Shown here: piece by piece, positions 28,187-37,302 of the stretch | Layout: every line of letters begins with the position of its first letter | Position numbering within the stretch: the first letter of the stretch is position 1 | Translations under genes and position numbers: made by a program | Notes under the pieces: model-generated | Told to the model about the DNA's origin: nothing | Database searches by the model: none | What the model saw: the letters and a program-made list of their open reading frames with translations, nothing else | Origin: Leptospira jelokensis | GTDB taxonomy: Bacteria; Spirochaetota; Leptospiria; Leptospirales; Leptospiraceae | Direction of reading: 5' to 3' | Length of the DNA: 64,000 bases | Assembly (NCBI RefSeq): GCF_004769635.1 | Contig: NZ_RQGH01000026.1 | Span: forward strand, 682,001 to 746,000

Positions 28187-28395
28187 GCGACTTACCGCTA
28201 ATCTTCAACACAATGCCCTCGCACGGCGTCCGTCAAATTCCCCGTCTGACATTCGCTCTGCATATAAAATCAAATTCTTTCCGTTCTTAGAAATTCCTAC
28301 TGACAAAATCGTAATAGAATTTAAAACCAAAACCGCAAACGATAGAACACAAATATGGATGGAAATTTTTAGGATGAATTTACATTAATATTTGT
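28187..28395. other. Noncoding stretch, possible gene remnant
   Basis: After the repeat arm, the frame ending at the TAA of 28386-28388 is open for about 65 codons (ending in MEIFRMNLH) but has no start or ribosome site. It may be the tail of a lost gene. No intact gene is supported. Confidence 0.3.
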
Positions 28396-28419
28396 ATGCC
28401 ATCACTAGGTGAGTCATCC

Positions 28420-29613
28420 ATGAAATCAAAACTATATTTAACCATTTTATTTTTTCTTTTTGTCTGTTCCGATAAAAAAAATGAAACGGAGCAAGGACCA
28501 ATCCATCGATTTGTTACACAGATTCCGGCGACAGAGGTATTTGATTCCAGTGCTTTAAAAAAGGTAACGTTATTGATTCCTTGGAAAACGAAAGTTACAA
28601 TCAGGGAGATCATTCAAAACAAAGATTCTACAAATATCATTCATTTTTCATATGAAGGAAAGGATTATTATGGAAAGGAATCTGATTTTTCTGTGAATGA
28701 ACCAGAGTTGTATATGAGAGTGAATGTAAACTCTCGCCTTCGTTTGCGTTCAAAACCGAATAAGGATTCGGATGTTTTGGAAAAAATTCCGAATGGTTAT
28801 GTATCATCTATTTTATCCATCGATCCTAAACTTGTTACCATTGATGGAATTAAAGGATATTGGTTTCAAATTGCATATAATGGTTTGAATGGTTGGATAT
28901 TTTCTGGTTATACAATTACTTCTAGAAGCGAAGTTAGCTTAAGTTGGGCAGATAGGATCAATTTGGAACCAGAAGAATTAAGTAGCAATCTGTCTGATTT
29001 ACAAACTGAATTAATGGATTACGATGTGAAAGAGACAACATCGGTGAATGGTTATGAACTCATTCTTGCGAGACGAAAAAACCAAACTGAAATGGAAGAA
29101 TGCATTGAGGGGGATAAACTTTTCATCTACAATAAAAAAGAAGATTTTATTTATAAATCGGAATCATTTTCCATTTCGATCAGACAGGAAAACTATCCAT
29201 TTACAAATGCAATTTTAGTGAGAGAGGAACATTGCGGATGTTGTTGTCCGAGTGCAAGTGACAGTATTATCCATTTGGGCAAAGTTCCTATAAAAATTAA
29301 TTCTTTCTTAAATGATAGCACAATGAGTTGTTCCTATGTTTATGGCGAAACTTCATTCAGCTATGAAATTAAAAATAAATTCACAAAGAACCAAGAGAAT
29401 TTGAAGTACGTGAGAACGCCAGATTGTTATGAATTTTTCAATTCAAATCACGATATTGACTCTGAAGTTACCATAATCCCTCCTAAAATTTCTAACGAAT
29501 ATTTTGTTTATAGTAAATATGGTAAAACCTTGGAAGTGGAAGTGTATAAGAACGAAGGAATACCCAAACAATTCAAAACACTTTGGGAAGAATCGAATAC
29601 GGATTCTCAATAA
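28420..29613 (+). CDS. SH3b-domain lipoprotein of unknown function
   Basis: 397 residues from ATG 28420, which has AGGTGAG at good distance; ATG 28396 would add eight residues. Lipobox FLFVC (Cys16). Residues about 105-170 form a bacterial SH3 domain (NSRLRLRSKPNKDSDVLEKI to WFQIAYNGLNGWIF), often used to bind cell-wall peptide. The C-terminal half includes a cysteine cluster (CGCCCP near residue 275) and is not recognised. The codon composition is AT-rich like its neighbours. A TCCGTCTAAC motif follows its stop within three bases. Confidence 0.8.
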   Translation: MKSKLYLTILFFLFVCSDKKNETEQGPIHRFVTQIPATEVFDSSALKKVTLLIPWKTKVTIREIIQNKDSTNIIHFSYEGKDYYGKESDFSVNEPELYMRVNVNSRLRLRSKPNKDSDVLEKIPNGYVSSILSIDPKLVTIDGIKGYWFQIAYNGLNGWIFSGYTITSRSEVSLSWADRINLEPEELSSNLSDLQTELMDYDVKETTSVNGYELILARRKNQTEMEECIEGDKLFIYNKKEDFIYKSESFSISIRQENYPFTNAILVREEHCGCCCPSASDSIIHLGKVPIKINSFLNDSTMSCSYVYGETSFSYEIKNKFTKNQENLKYVRTPDCYEFFNSNHDIDSEVTIIPPKISNEYFVYSKYGKTLEVEVYKNEGIPKQFKTLWEESNTDSQ

Positions 29614-29615
29614 AA

Positions 29616-29625
29616 TCCGTCTAAC
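29616..29625. repeat. 10-bp direct repeat TCCGTCTAAC, copy 1
   Basis: Located three bases after the SH3b-gene stop codon. An identical copy lies at 31425-31434 after the thioesterase gene; together they enclose four short rightward genes. GTCTAAC fits the RYYYAAC inverse-core pattern of attC, but no complete attC is visible. Confidence 0.35.
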
Positions 29626-29672
29626 GTCTTGAATATGCTTTTACAATCGAGGAAAAAATTAACTAAACTTTT

Positions 29673-30056
29673 ATGATTCAAAAAGAAGAAATACAAAAAT
29701 TAGAAATGAATTTGATCGAAGCAATCAAAACAAGTAATGTTTCGTTTTTGCAAGGAATTTTAAATGACGACCTTCAATTCATAGCACCAAATGGAATGAT
29801 CGTTACCAAACAAATGGATTTAGATTCCCATCGTAATAAAACTATGGTTGTAGAATCCATTGAATCAAAATTAGAAGAGATCAAAATCATCAATGATACT
29901 GCCATTGTTGTCATCGTTTATCAAACGAAGGGAAAGATGTTAGGCAACCCGATCGAAGGAAACTTTCGCTATTTGAGGGTTTGGAAACTCATGCCTAGCG
30001 GTTATCAGATCATCGCAGGTAGTTGTATACAAATCGAAACTCAAATGCCAAAATAA
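29673..30056 (+). CDS. DUF4440/SnoaL-like (NTF2-fold) protein
   Basis: 127 residues. It has the pattern of small NTF2-like proteins: an N-terminal helix (EIQKLEMNLIEAIKTSNVSFLQGIL), then LQFIAPNGMIVTKQM, and strands ending in FRYLRVWKLMPSGYQIIAGSC. No signal peptide, so cytosolic. Members are often accessory or binding domains without fixed activity, and no substrate can be given. First of four short rightward genes. Confidence 0.75.
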   Translation: MIQKEEIQKLEMNLIEAIKTSNVSFLQGILNDDLQFIAPNGMIVTKQMDLDSHRNKTMVVESIESKLEEIKIINDTAIVVIVYQTKGKMLGNPIEGNFRYLRVWKLMPSGYQIIAGSCIQIETQMPK

Positions 30057-30096
30057 ACAGATTGCATAAATTTTTCCAAATGAAGAGTAATGACTT

Positions 30097-30432
30097 ATGA
30101 GCCTAACCGAAACTTTAACTGGCATTTTCTGCCACAAATGCCAATACAAAGTAGCAGAAGTGTTAGATGGTTGCCCTTCTTGTGGTAGTGAATCAATCGA
30201 AACTGTAGAACTGAAACAAACAGGAACTATTGTTTCATTTACAATTGTGCATGTTGGATTTGGACATATGGCAAAAAGAGCTCCTTACATACTTGCTATC
30301 GTTCAAACAGAAGAAAATGTTAAACTCACAACAGTGATAGATGGCGTAGTTGATTTTAATTCTGTTAAAATTGGTGATAAAGTTCGATTTAAAACGAACG
30401 ATGAAGAGATCGGTCCATTATTTCAATACTAA
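30097..30432 (+). CDS. DUF35-type zinc-ribbon/OB-fold protein
   Basis: 111 residues. A zinc ribbon formed by Cys12, Cys15, Cys26 and Cys29 is followed by an OB-fold (about 40-105, TGTIVSFTIVHV to GDKVRFKT). This is the DUF35/ChsH2-like family, whose members usually pair with a thiolase or hydratase acting on acyl-CoA. The nearest thiolase is 2.9 kb upstream and not adjacent, so a partnership is only a possibility. Confidence 0.85.
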   Translation: MSLTETLTGIFCHKCQYKVAEVLDGCPSCGSESIETVELKQTGTIVSFTIVHVGFGHMAKRAPYILAIVQTEENVKLTTVIDGVVDFNSVKIGDKVRFKTNDEEIGPLFQY

Positions 30433-30435
30433 ACT

Positions 30436-30894
30436 ATGAAATCCCGAAAAGAAACAATCGGCAAATCATTTAACATTAAAAAATGGATAAGTCAGTATCC
30501 AATTGCTTCTGATGAAGTTTTGGAATACTATTTTAATTTATCTCCTGCAATGTTAGATAAGTTAATGGAAATTCGAGTTTGGATTTATGAATTATCGAAA
30601 TCTGACAATCGAATTGGAATGATTCAGGAGTGTTTGAAATGGGGTGAACCAAGTTTTCTAACACCAATTACCAAATCAGGTTCTACCATTCGAATGGCAA
30701 AAGTAAATGATAATACATTTGCTCTTTACTTTAATTGTAAAACGACCATTGCAAAGGAGATAGCGATGGAATTTCCGGAATTCAATTGTGATGGAAAAAG
30801 GGCTCTATTTTTTCCAATCAATCAAAAATTACCCAAAACCAAACTTACTCTCTGTTTAAAGAAAGCATTGTTATATCATAAACGAGAATTATAG
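30436..30894 (+). CDS. DUF1801 (YdhG-like) family protein
   Basis: 152 residues, starting three bases after the DUF35 gene. The middle carries the WGEPSFLTP segment followed by IRMAKVNDNTFALYFNCKT and a C-terminal LTLCLKKALLYHK helix, the pattern of DUF1801/YdhG proteins related to the frataxin-like YdhG fold. Cytosolic, function unknown. Confidence 0.75.
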   Translation: MKSRKETIGKSFNIKKWISQYPIASDEVLEYYFNLSPAMLDKLMEIRVWIYELSKSDNRIGMIQECLKWGEPSFLTPITKSGSTIRMAKVNDNTFALYFNCKTTIAKEIAMEFPEFNCDGKRALFFPINQKLPKTKLTLCLKKALLYHKREL

Positions 30895-30972
30895 TTTTTA
30901 TTTAAATTCTGATTGAGTTTAAAGAGTTGTTATGCAAAAAATCAACTTTTCCGGTAAAAGGAAATACACGAA

Positions 30973-31395
30973 ATGCGTACAGAAAAAAACAGTTTTACTT
31001 TTTCAATACGAGTTCGTTATGCAGAAGTGGATTCGCAAGGGATAGTATTCAACGCGAATTATCTCCATTATTTGGATGTGGCCATCACTGAGTATTTCCG
31101 AGCAAAAGGGATTTCCTACGCTGAATTTGTCGATACATACCAATTGGATTTTCATGTCATCCAATCACTCATTGATTATCGTAATGCTGCAAAGTTTGAT
31201 GAAGTGATCGAAGTGCAACTAGAACCAAGTTACCAATCTTCGAAAGTATTTTGGCAATTCCAAATGCAGACAAATGGGAAACGAATTTGTTCAGGGTCAC
31301 TCACTTATATTACTGTAAGCCATGTAACCAAAAAAATTGTTACATTGCCTGAGGCAGTGGTCCAGTTGTTGCAATTGAAAAAGAAAAATCCTTAG
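30973..31395 (+). CDS. Acyl-CoA thioesterase, 4HBT/YbgC family
   Basis: 140 residues with a hot-dog fold pattern: VRYAEVDSQGIVFNANYLHYLDVA contains the catalytic Asp20 and the D-x-x-G-I-V-F-x-x-x-Y motif of 4-hydroxybenzoyl-CoA thioesterase relatives. Likely hydrolyses short- or medium-chain acyl-CoA in the cytosol. Last of the four small genes between the TCCGTCTAAC repeats. Confidence 0.9.
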   Translation: MRTEKNSFTFSIRVRYAEVDSQGIVFNANYLHYLDVAITEYFRAKGISYAEFVDTYQLDFHVIQSLIDYRNAAKFDEVIEVQLEPSYQSSKVFWQFQMQTNGKRICSGSLTYITVSHVTKKIVTLPEAVVQLLQLKKKNP

Positions 31396-31424
31396 AGATT
31401 GGAATTTATCATTTCAAATATTGT

Positions 31425-31450
31425 TCCGTCTAACTAGTTTAAAGTTAGGC
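31425..31450. repeat. Direct repeat copy 2 within a hairpin between convergent genes
   Basis: TCCGTCTAAC (31425-31434) repeats the motif at 29616. Here GTCTAAC (31428-31434) also pairs with GTTAGGC (31444-31450; one wobble pair) around nine bases, making a hairpin between the thioesterase and outer-membrane efflux genes. No U tract follows in either direction. Confidence 0.4.
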
Positions 31451-31451
31451 T

Positions 31452-32879
31452 CTAAAAACTTCCATTTTTCCTTTCGCTATCAGATTCGAATTGGCCTCGC
31501 CATCCACCACCCAGTGCCTTGTACAAACCAATATTAGATTCAAGTAAACTATACTTCAATTCAAAGGCTTCTACTTGCGCTTCCAAAAAATCCCTTTGAC
31601 TAAACAAAACATCGATATAATCAATCCTTCCGGCTTTAAATAGGATATTGGAAATCTCAACTGATTCTTTTAAATTCTGCACTTGTTTATTCTTTGCTTC
31701 AAATTTCTGAGTGAGATTTTTGATTTTTACAATTTGATTCGTCACTTCGGTAAATGCTTTTAGGAGTGAGACTTCATAATTATAAATGGCTTGGATTTGT
31801 AAGTTGTTTGCTGTTGCATAATTGGCTTCTATCGCTTTTCTGTTGATGAGCGGTGCAATGATCCCTCCACCTATTCCATAAGCGAGTGATACTGGTGTTC
31901 CTTTAAAATGTTTGGAATTAAAAACTTCATAACCAATGTTTCCGTCAATGGACAGGGAGGGATAAAATTTTGCTCTAGCCACCTCGATGTCTAGTTTTCT
32001 AGATTCTAAAATCAGTGTAGCTTGTTTGATATCAGGTCGATTTTCAAGGAGATCAACTGGAACTGATTTTTGAATTTCAGGGAGGGCAATTTCTAAAAAA
32101 TTGTCTGAGGTACGATTGATTTTTTCTGGGAATCTTCCTAATAGGAAATTGAGTCGATTTTCAGTGATTGCTATTCTTTGCACGATATCATATTTACGCG
32201 CTAAATTTTTGGATACCTCGGCTTCGAATCGTTTTACTGCAAGGGAAGTTGTTCTACCAGCTTCCCTTTGTAATACGACGATTTCCTTTACCTTGGACAA
32301 TACCTCAATATAGTTTTGAATGAGAGTGAGTTGGTTGTCGAGTGCCTTCAATTCAAAGTAAGTATCTGAAATTTCTGCAACTAAGTTGGTAACAACAAAT
32401 CTTTTTCCTTCAATACTTGCTAAATACCTTAGGTAAGCAGATTTTGTTGCATTCCTTAGTTTTTTCCAAATGTCGATTTCCCAACTCATAACGAGTCCAC
32501 CGTGAGCAAACAATGTCGGTGAATTCGCATTAGGTGTACTAAATCTTTCTTTTTGTTCGCTTCCTGCGTCCGCTTGGAGTGATAATTTGGGTAAGTATTC
32601 CCCTTGCCTTGCAAAAACTTCGTTGTTTGCGATACTGATTTCTTGTTCTAAAACTTCAAGTTCCTGGTTATTTTTGATGGCAATCTCAATCAATGATATC
32701 AATTGGGGTTCATTAAAGAACTGGTTCCATATTTCTGTTTGTAACTTGATCGCTTTTTCAGAGGACTCCCAATTTTGAAATTGTTCAGGAAGTTGTAGAT
32801 CTTCTTTATCTCTTACATAAAGTGCAGGAATACATGAAATATTCCATAAAACTATGAATATGATGATAAACCGTTTCAT
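31452..32879 (-). CDS. Outer-membrane efflux lipoprotein (TolC/NodT family)
   Basis: 475 residues. Lipobox WNISC (Cys16), so a lipid-anchored outer-membrane factor. It has two outer_membrane-efflux-protein repeats with long alpha-helical stretches (about 65-250 and 270-450). It forms the exit duct of the tripartite RND pump. Its ATG overlaps the stop of the RND gene in an ATGA arrangement. The C-terminal GGGW near residue 457 is typical of NodT-family factors. Confidence 0.94.
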   Translation of the reverse strand: MKRFIIIFIVLWNISCIPALYVRDKEDLQLPEQFQNWESSEKAIKLQTEIWNQFFNEPQLISLIEIAIKNNQELEVLEQEISIANNEVFARQGEYLPKLSLQADAGSEQKERFSTPNANSPTLFAHGGLVMSWEIDIWKKLRNATKSAYLRYLASIEGKRFVVTNLVAEISDTYFELKALDNQLTLIQNYIEVLSKVKEIVVLQREAGRTTSLAVKRFEAEVSKNLARKYDIVQRIAITENRLNFLLGRFPEKINRTSDNFLEIALPEIQKSVPVDLLENRPDIKQATLILESRKLDIEVARAKFYPSLSIDGNIGYEVFNSKHFKGTPVSLAYGIGGGIIAPLINRKAIEANYATANNLQIQAIYNYEVSLLKAFTEVTNQIVKIKNLTQKFEAKNKQVQNLKESVEISNILFKAGRIDYIDVLFSQRDFLEAQVEAFELKYSLLESNIGLYKALGGGWRGQFESDSERKNGSF

Positions 32880-35800
32880 TTGATTTCCTTCCTTGTTTTT
32901 CTATTTTTTTTGCGTTCGATTTCAGAAAAACGGTAACTTGCATCCGATTCCGAAAGTGGCATATGATCTTCATGGTAGATGAGGCTTTTTCCTTTTGCAA
33001 TGTTGGCAAAAATGATGTAGAGGCCAGGCACTACGATCACTCCAAAAATGGTTCCAAACAACATTCCACCTAATGCACAGGCTCCGATGGTATGATTTGC
33101 AATGGCGCCAGGTCCCGTTGCAACGATGAGTGGAAAAAGTCCTGCTATAAAGGCAAAAGAGGTCATTAAAATTGGTCGAAACCTTGCTTTCGCTCCTTCC
33201 AGTGCTGCATCTATGATACTAAGGCCAGCTTCTTGCCTTTGCCTTGCAAATTCGACTATCAGAACCGCATTTTTGCCCAGTAGTCCGATTAACATAATCA
33301 TACCAATCTGGGCATAAATATCGTTGGCTAGTCCGAGCAAACGTAGTAAGAAAAAAGAACCAAAGATACCAGGTGGGAGTGAGAAAATAACGGAAAATGG
33401 AATGATAAAACTCTCATACTGGGCAGATAACACTAAATATACGAAGACGATTACGACGATGAAGATGTAGATCGCTTCATTCCCTCGAGAGGCTTCATCG
33501 TAGGATAAACCTTCCCATCCAACTTCAAATCCTTTTGGTAGTGTTTTGGAAACTTCTCGAATGGCTTGTATAGCATCCCCTGTTGTATAACCATCACTGG
33601 GCAATACATTGATCACGGAGGAAGTGTAAGCATTGTATCTGGTAATTTCATTGGCTCCTTGTCTTTGTTCCAATGACATAAAGGAGGAGTAAGGAACCAT
33701 CTCACCTTTGTCATTCGGTGTGAATAACCCAAGAATATCGGAAGGTAACCTTCTGAATTCCGGAGATGACTGAACATACACCTTAAAGAATTGATTGAAT
33801 CGAATGAATCCTTGTTCGTAGGTACTGCCAACGAGGATATCTAGGTTATCCATTGCTTCCCCAATGTTGACTCCTTTTTGCATCGCGAGTTTTCGATCTA
33901 ACTTTACTTCAAGTTGTGGAAACTTTGCTGAGTAAAAAGAAAATAACCCAGTCAACTCCTCTCTTTTTTTCAATTCAGCCATAAACTCTTCATGTACTTT
34001 GTCGAAAGCTGTGTAGTCTCCGCTATTGGTTTTATCGAGCAAACGAAACATAACGCCGCCTGCCGCACCAAAACCAGGAACAGCAGGTGGTTCAAAGAAT
34101 TCTATGATGGCTCCAAAATTTTTGGTTTTGTGTTCCAATTCTTCCAATACGTCGTGGACAGAATTTTTTCTATCGGACCAATCTTTTAAACTGATAAGAC
34201 AAGTTCCTGCATTCGATCCTTCTCCTTCCGTAAGGATTTCATAACCCGCAAGTGAAGCAACGGAGTCAACACCTTCGATTTTCAATGCAATCTCTTGCAG
34301 TTTTCTTGCGACATCATTGGTTTTTTCGATCGTAGATCCAGGTGGTGTTTGGATCACTGCATAGATCATCCCTTGGTCTTCCCCTGGAACAAAACCTGAT
34401 GGAACAAATTGTGATAATAAAACGAATCCTAATGAGAAAAAGAGTAAGAGTGAAACGATAAATACTTTTGAACCAGAAAATCGATTCATTAATTGCACAT
34501 ATTGATCAGTTACAATCTCAAAATAAAAATTAAATTTTTCTAAGAAAAGATCTATTGGATTGTGAGTTTTTTTGTTATGGCTATGCGGTTTCAGAATCAT
34601 AGCCGTAAGGACTGGTGTTAATGTCAAAGCAACTAAACCAGAAAGTACGATAGACGTTGCCATGGTAATTGCAAATTGTCTGTAAAAAACTCCCACAGGG
34701 CCTGGTAAAAAAGTGACAGGGACAAACACTGCTGTCATGAGAAGTGTGATCGCAATCACTGCTCCACTTATCTCTCCTAATACTGCTTTAACAGATAAAT
34801 AAACACTTAGATGGTCTTCGGCCATTTTGGCGTGAACGGCTTCAACCACTACAATTGCATCATCAACAACAATACCAATAGCTAACACCATCGCAAAGAG
34901 AGTAATTAAATTGATAGTCAGGCCCAATGCCATCATAAATGAAAAGGCACCTATTAAAGAAACAGGTACAGCAATGATGGGAATGAGTGTTGAGCGCCAA
35001 TCACCAAGAAAGATAAAAACAACAATTGCAACGAGAACAAAGGCTTCTACCAAAGTATGGATCACTTTTTCAATGGCGGCATCAATAAAGTTTGAAACAT
35101 CATAACTTAATTTGTAATCCATTTCAGGTGGGAATGTTTGTTTGAGTTCTTCTAACTTTGCTTTGATATCTTCGATGACGACTTTTGCATTACTCCCTTC
35201 GGTTTGTTTAAACATGATGGCAGCGGCCGGGTGTCCATCTACATCTGAATAAATATTATAAAACTCACTATCGAGTTCTACTTTTGAGATATCTTTGAGA
35301 TAGAGTAATTCTCCTCCATTTTTGGCACGAATGATAATATTCTCGTATTGCCCAGGTTCATTGTACCAACCTTCATAGGTTAAGGTATATTCTAATGATT
35401 GAGCTTGTTTTCCCGAACTTTGGCCAAGGCGACCAGGTCTTGCAATAATACTTTGGTTTTCAATTGCTTTCATGACTTCGGATGTTGTTACATTATAAGC
35501 ACGCATCCTGTCAGGATTTAACCAAACACGCATCGCATATTGCCTTGTTCCTAAAATCTTCGCTTGTCCAATGCCATGAATTCTTTTTAACTCAGGTAAT
35601 AGAAACACAGTTGCATAATTGTATAAAAATTTCTCGCTCGCATTTGGATCTTTGCTATATAAGTTTACGTACAAAAGCATACTCGGTTGGACAGGTTGGA
35701 CAAAGATTCCTTCCAAACGAACTAATTCAGGAACGCGATACATCATTTGGTCCACACGAGTTTTTACTTGTACTAGAGCATCATTTGGATTTGTTCCTGG

Positions 35801-36085
35801 ATCGAATAATACTTGTATGATGGCATCTCCTGAACTCGTTGAGGAAGAGATCATATATCGCATTCCAGCTACACCATTGATTGCTTGTTCCAATGTAGTT
35901 ATGGTTGATTGGACTAAAACTTGAGCACTAGCACCTGGGAATGATAATGTTATCGTGACGCGAGGCGGAGCAATTTCAGGAAATTGTGAAACTGGAATGT
36001 TTTTGATGGATATTAACCCAACAAACACAACTAATACGGAAATAACAATCGCGAGGACTGGTCTTTGGAGAAATTTTGTAAACAT
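32876..36085 (-). CDS. RND family multidrug efflux transporter (HAE1 type)
   Basis: 1069 residues, normal for AcrB/MexB-like pumps. Twelve membrane helices with two large periplasmic loops. The proton-relay acidic pair is present in TM4 (GIVVDDAIVVVEAV) and the TM10 lysine in LIGLLGKNAVLIVEFARQR. The N-terminal FLQRPVLAIVISVL and the FPEIAPPRVTI segment match the hydrophobe/amphiphile (drug) branch rather than the heavy-metal CzcA branch. Central gene of the efflux operon, 11 bases after the adaptor gene. Confidence 0.96.
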   Translation of the reverse strand: MFTKFLQRPVLAIVISVLVVFVGLISIKNIPVSQFPEIAPPRVTITLSFPGASAQVLVQSTITTLEQAINGVAGMRYMISSSTSSGDAIIQVLFDPGTNPNDALVQVKTRVDQMMYRVPELVRLEGIFVQPVQPSMLLYVNLYSKDPNASEKFLYNYATVFLLPELKRIHGIGQAKILGTRQYAMRVWLNPDRMRAYNVTTSEVMKAIENQSIIARPGRLGQSSGKQAQSLEYTLTYEGWYNEPGQYENIIIRAKNGGELLYLKDISKVELDSEFYNIYSDVDGHPAAAIMFKQTEGSNAKVVIEDIKAKLEELKQTFPPEMDYKLSYDVSNFIDAAIEKVIHTLVEAFVLVAIVVFIFLGDWRSTLIPIIAVPVSLIGAFSFMMALGLTINLITLFAMVLAIGIVVDDAIVVVEAVHAKMAEDHLSVYLSVKAVLGEISGAVIAITLLMTAVFVPVTFLPGPVGVFYRQFAITMATSIVLSGLVALTLTPVLTAMILKPHSHNKKTHNPIDLFLEKFNFYFEIVTDQYVQLMNRFSGSKVFIVSLLLFFSLGFVLLSQFVPSGFVPGEDQGMIYAVIQTPPGSTIEKTNDVARKLQEIALKIEGVDSVASLAGYEILTEGEGSNAGTCLISLKDWSDRKNSVHDVLEELEHKTKNFGAIIEFFEPPAVPGFGAAGGVMFRLLDKTNSGDYTAFDKVHEEFMAELKKREELTGLFSFYSAKFPQLEVKLDRKLAMQKGVNIGEAMDNLDILVGSTYEQGFIRFNQFFKVYVQSSPEFRRLPSDILGLFTPNDKGEMVPYSSFMSLEQRQGANEITRYNAYTSSVINVLPSDGYTTGDAIQAIREVSKTLPKGFEVGWEGLSYDEASRGNEAIYIFIVVIVFVYLVLSAQYESFIIPFSVIFSLPPGIFGSFFLLRLLGLANDIYAQIGMIMLIGLLGKNAVLIVEFARQRQEAGLSIIDAALEGAKARFRPILMTSFAFIAGLFPLIVATGPGAIANHTIGACALGGMLFGTIFGVIVVPGLYIIFANIAKGKSLIYHEDHMPLSESDASYRFSEIERKKNRKTRKEIK

Positions 36086-36096
36086 ACAATAATCTC

Positions 36097-37209
36097 CTAA
36101 TGAGCCGATAACTCGAAACTTTTCATAATGTTTTCACGAGTTTCGATGTTAAATTTTACAGTATCACCTTCATGTACTTTTCCAAGTCCTTCTAATAATA
36201 CGATGTCATTGTCAGTGATTCCAGATTCGACAACAAATAAGTGTGGGATTTCATTCGAAATTTTAATTTCTCTCGTTTTTAATTTTCCCTTACTAGAAAT
36301 CGTATATACATAATGTTTATCTAATACTTCAAAAGTCGCTTTTTGAGGAATGAGGAGTGCGTCTTTTAAATTTTCTTTTATCACGACATTTCCCGTTTCT
36401 CCATGACGTAATAATCTATTTGGATTAGGAAATGTTGCCCTAAAAGGAATGGTTCCAGTTTCGCTATCGAATTCACCTTCAATTGTGTCAGCGATTCCTT
36501 CATGATTGAAGTATTCACCATTCGCCATCAAAAATTTTACTTTTAACGGTTTGTCACCTGATCTTCTGGCATTCGAAAAGTTTAAATAATCTTTTTCCGA
36601 AACATTGAAATACACCCATAGTTTGGATATGTCGGAAATCGTAGTTAATAAAGTCCCTTCTTCGACTAAACTACCAAGTCGAACTTGGAATCGATCTGTG
36701 ATTCCTGTAAAAGGTGCCGTAACTGTTGCCAAGTTTAAATGGACTTGGGCTAATTCCATAGCGGCTTTATTTTTCTTTAATCGCGCTTTGATGAGTGAAA
36801 GTTCTGTTTGAGAAACAACATTTTCTTTAAATAATTTCTCTGTGTTCTCAAATTCGATTAAAGTAGATTCGTATTCTGCTTTGGCTTTGTCATATTGAGC
36901 ATTGACAAGCATAGGCATTACTTGGAATAACTTCTGACCTTTTTTGACAACTTTACCTTCATCCATAAAGATATGGGTTAGATATCCTTTTTCAAAGGCT
37001 CTTACTTCGATGCGTTGGATTGCCTTTACTTGTGCAACATAGTTTTTATCGATCGTTACATCCTGTTTCCAAGGATAAGTAGCCATTAATGAATTTTTGT
37101 CTTCATGGTTTTTCCCATGGCAATTCAATAATAGAAAGAATGGAATGAAAAATGCCGAAATAAATAGTTTAGTTGAAAAAACGTGTCTGCCCTTTAAAAA
37201 AAGATCCAT
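36097..37209 (-). CDS. RND efflux periplasmic adaptor (membrane fusion) lipoprotein
   Basis: 370 residues, lipobox FLLLNC (Cys30). Biotinyl-lipoyl-like and alpha-hairpin region at about 70-160 (VVKKGQKLFQV, KLFKENVVSQTEL, then VTAPFTGITDRFQVRLGSLV), and a beta-barrel to the C-terminus. It joins the RND pump to the outer-membrane factor. The second gene of the operon, 93 bases after the small secreted protein; two hairpins lie in that gap. Confidence 0.94.
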   Translation of the reverse strand: MDLFLKGRHVFSTKLFISAFFIPFFLLLNCHGKNHEDKNSLMATYPWKQDVTIDKNYVAQVKAIQRIEVRAFEKGYLTHIFMDEGKVVKKGQKLFQVMPMLVNAQYDKAKAEYESTLIEFENTEKLFKENVVSQTELSLIKARLKKNKAAMELAQVHLNLATVTAPFTGITDRFQVRLGSLVEEGTLLTTISDISKLWVYFNVSEKDYLNFSNARRSGDKPLKVKFLMANGEYFNHEGIADTIEGEFDSETGTIPFRATFPNPNRLLRHGETGNVVIKENLKDALLIPQKATFEVLDKHYVYTISSKGKLKTREIKISNEIPHLFVVESGITDNDIVLLEGLGKVHEGDTVKFNIETRENIMKSFELSAH

Positions 37210-37224
37210 TGTGTCCCCACTTTA

Positions 37225-37280
37225 GCTAACGAAAGTTAGCCAAATTTTTAAATACCATCAATCGCGTTCTAAAAAGCGAT
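37225..37280. promoter_or_regulatory. Two hairpins in the leader of the efflux adaptor gene
   Basis: GCTAAC-GAAA-GTTAGC (37225-37240) is a perfect six-pair stem with a GAAA tetraloop, and ATCGC (37261-37265) pairs with GCGAT (37276-37280). They sit between the small protein and adaptor genes and could slow or attenuate read-through, or stabilise the downstream mRNA. No U tract follows either. Confidence 0.35.
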
Positions 37281-37302
37281 TTTCCGTGGATAAAAATTTA
37301 TG

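Noticed and set aside
28187..28388. Open frame of about 65 codons after the inverted repeat
   Set aside because: No start codon or ribosome site, and composition shifts in the middle; at best a gene remnant.
31428..31450. GTCTAAC...GTTAGGC as an integron attC site
   Set aside because: Both cores fit the consensus but they are only nine bases apart, far shorter than any attC; treated as a hairpin between convergent genes.
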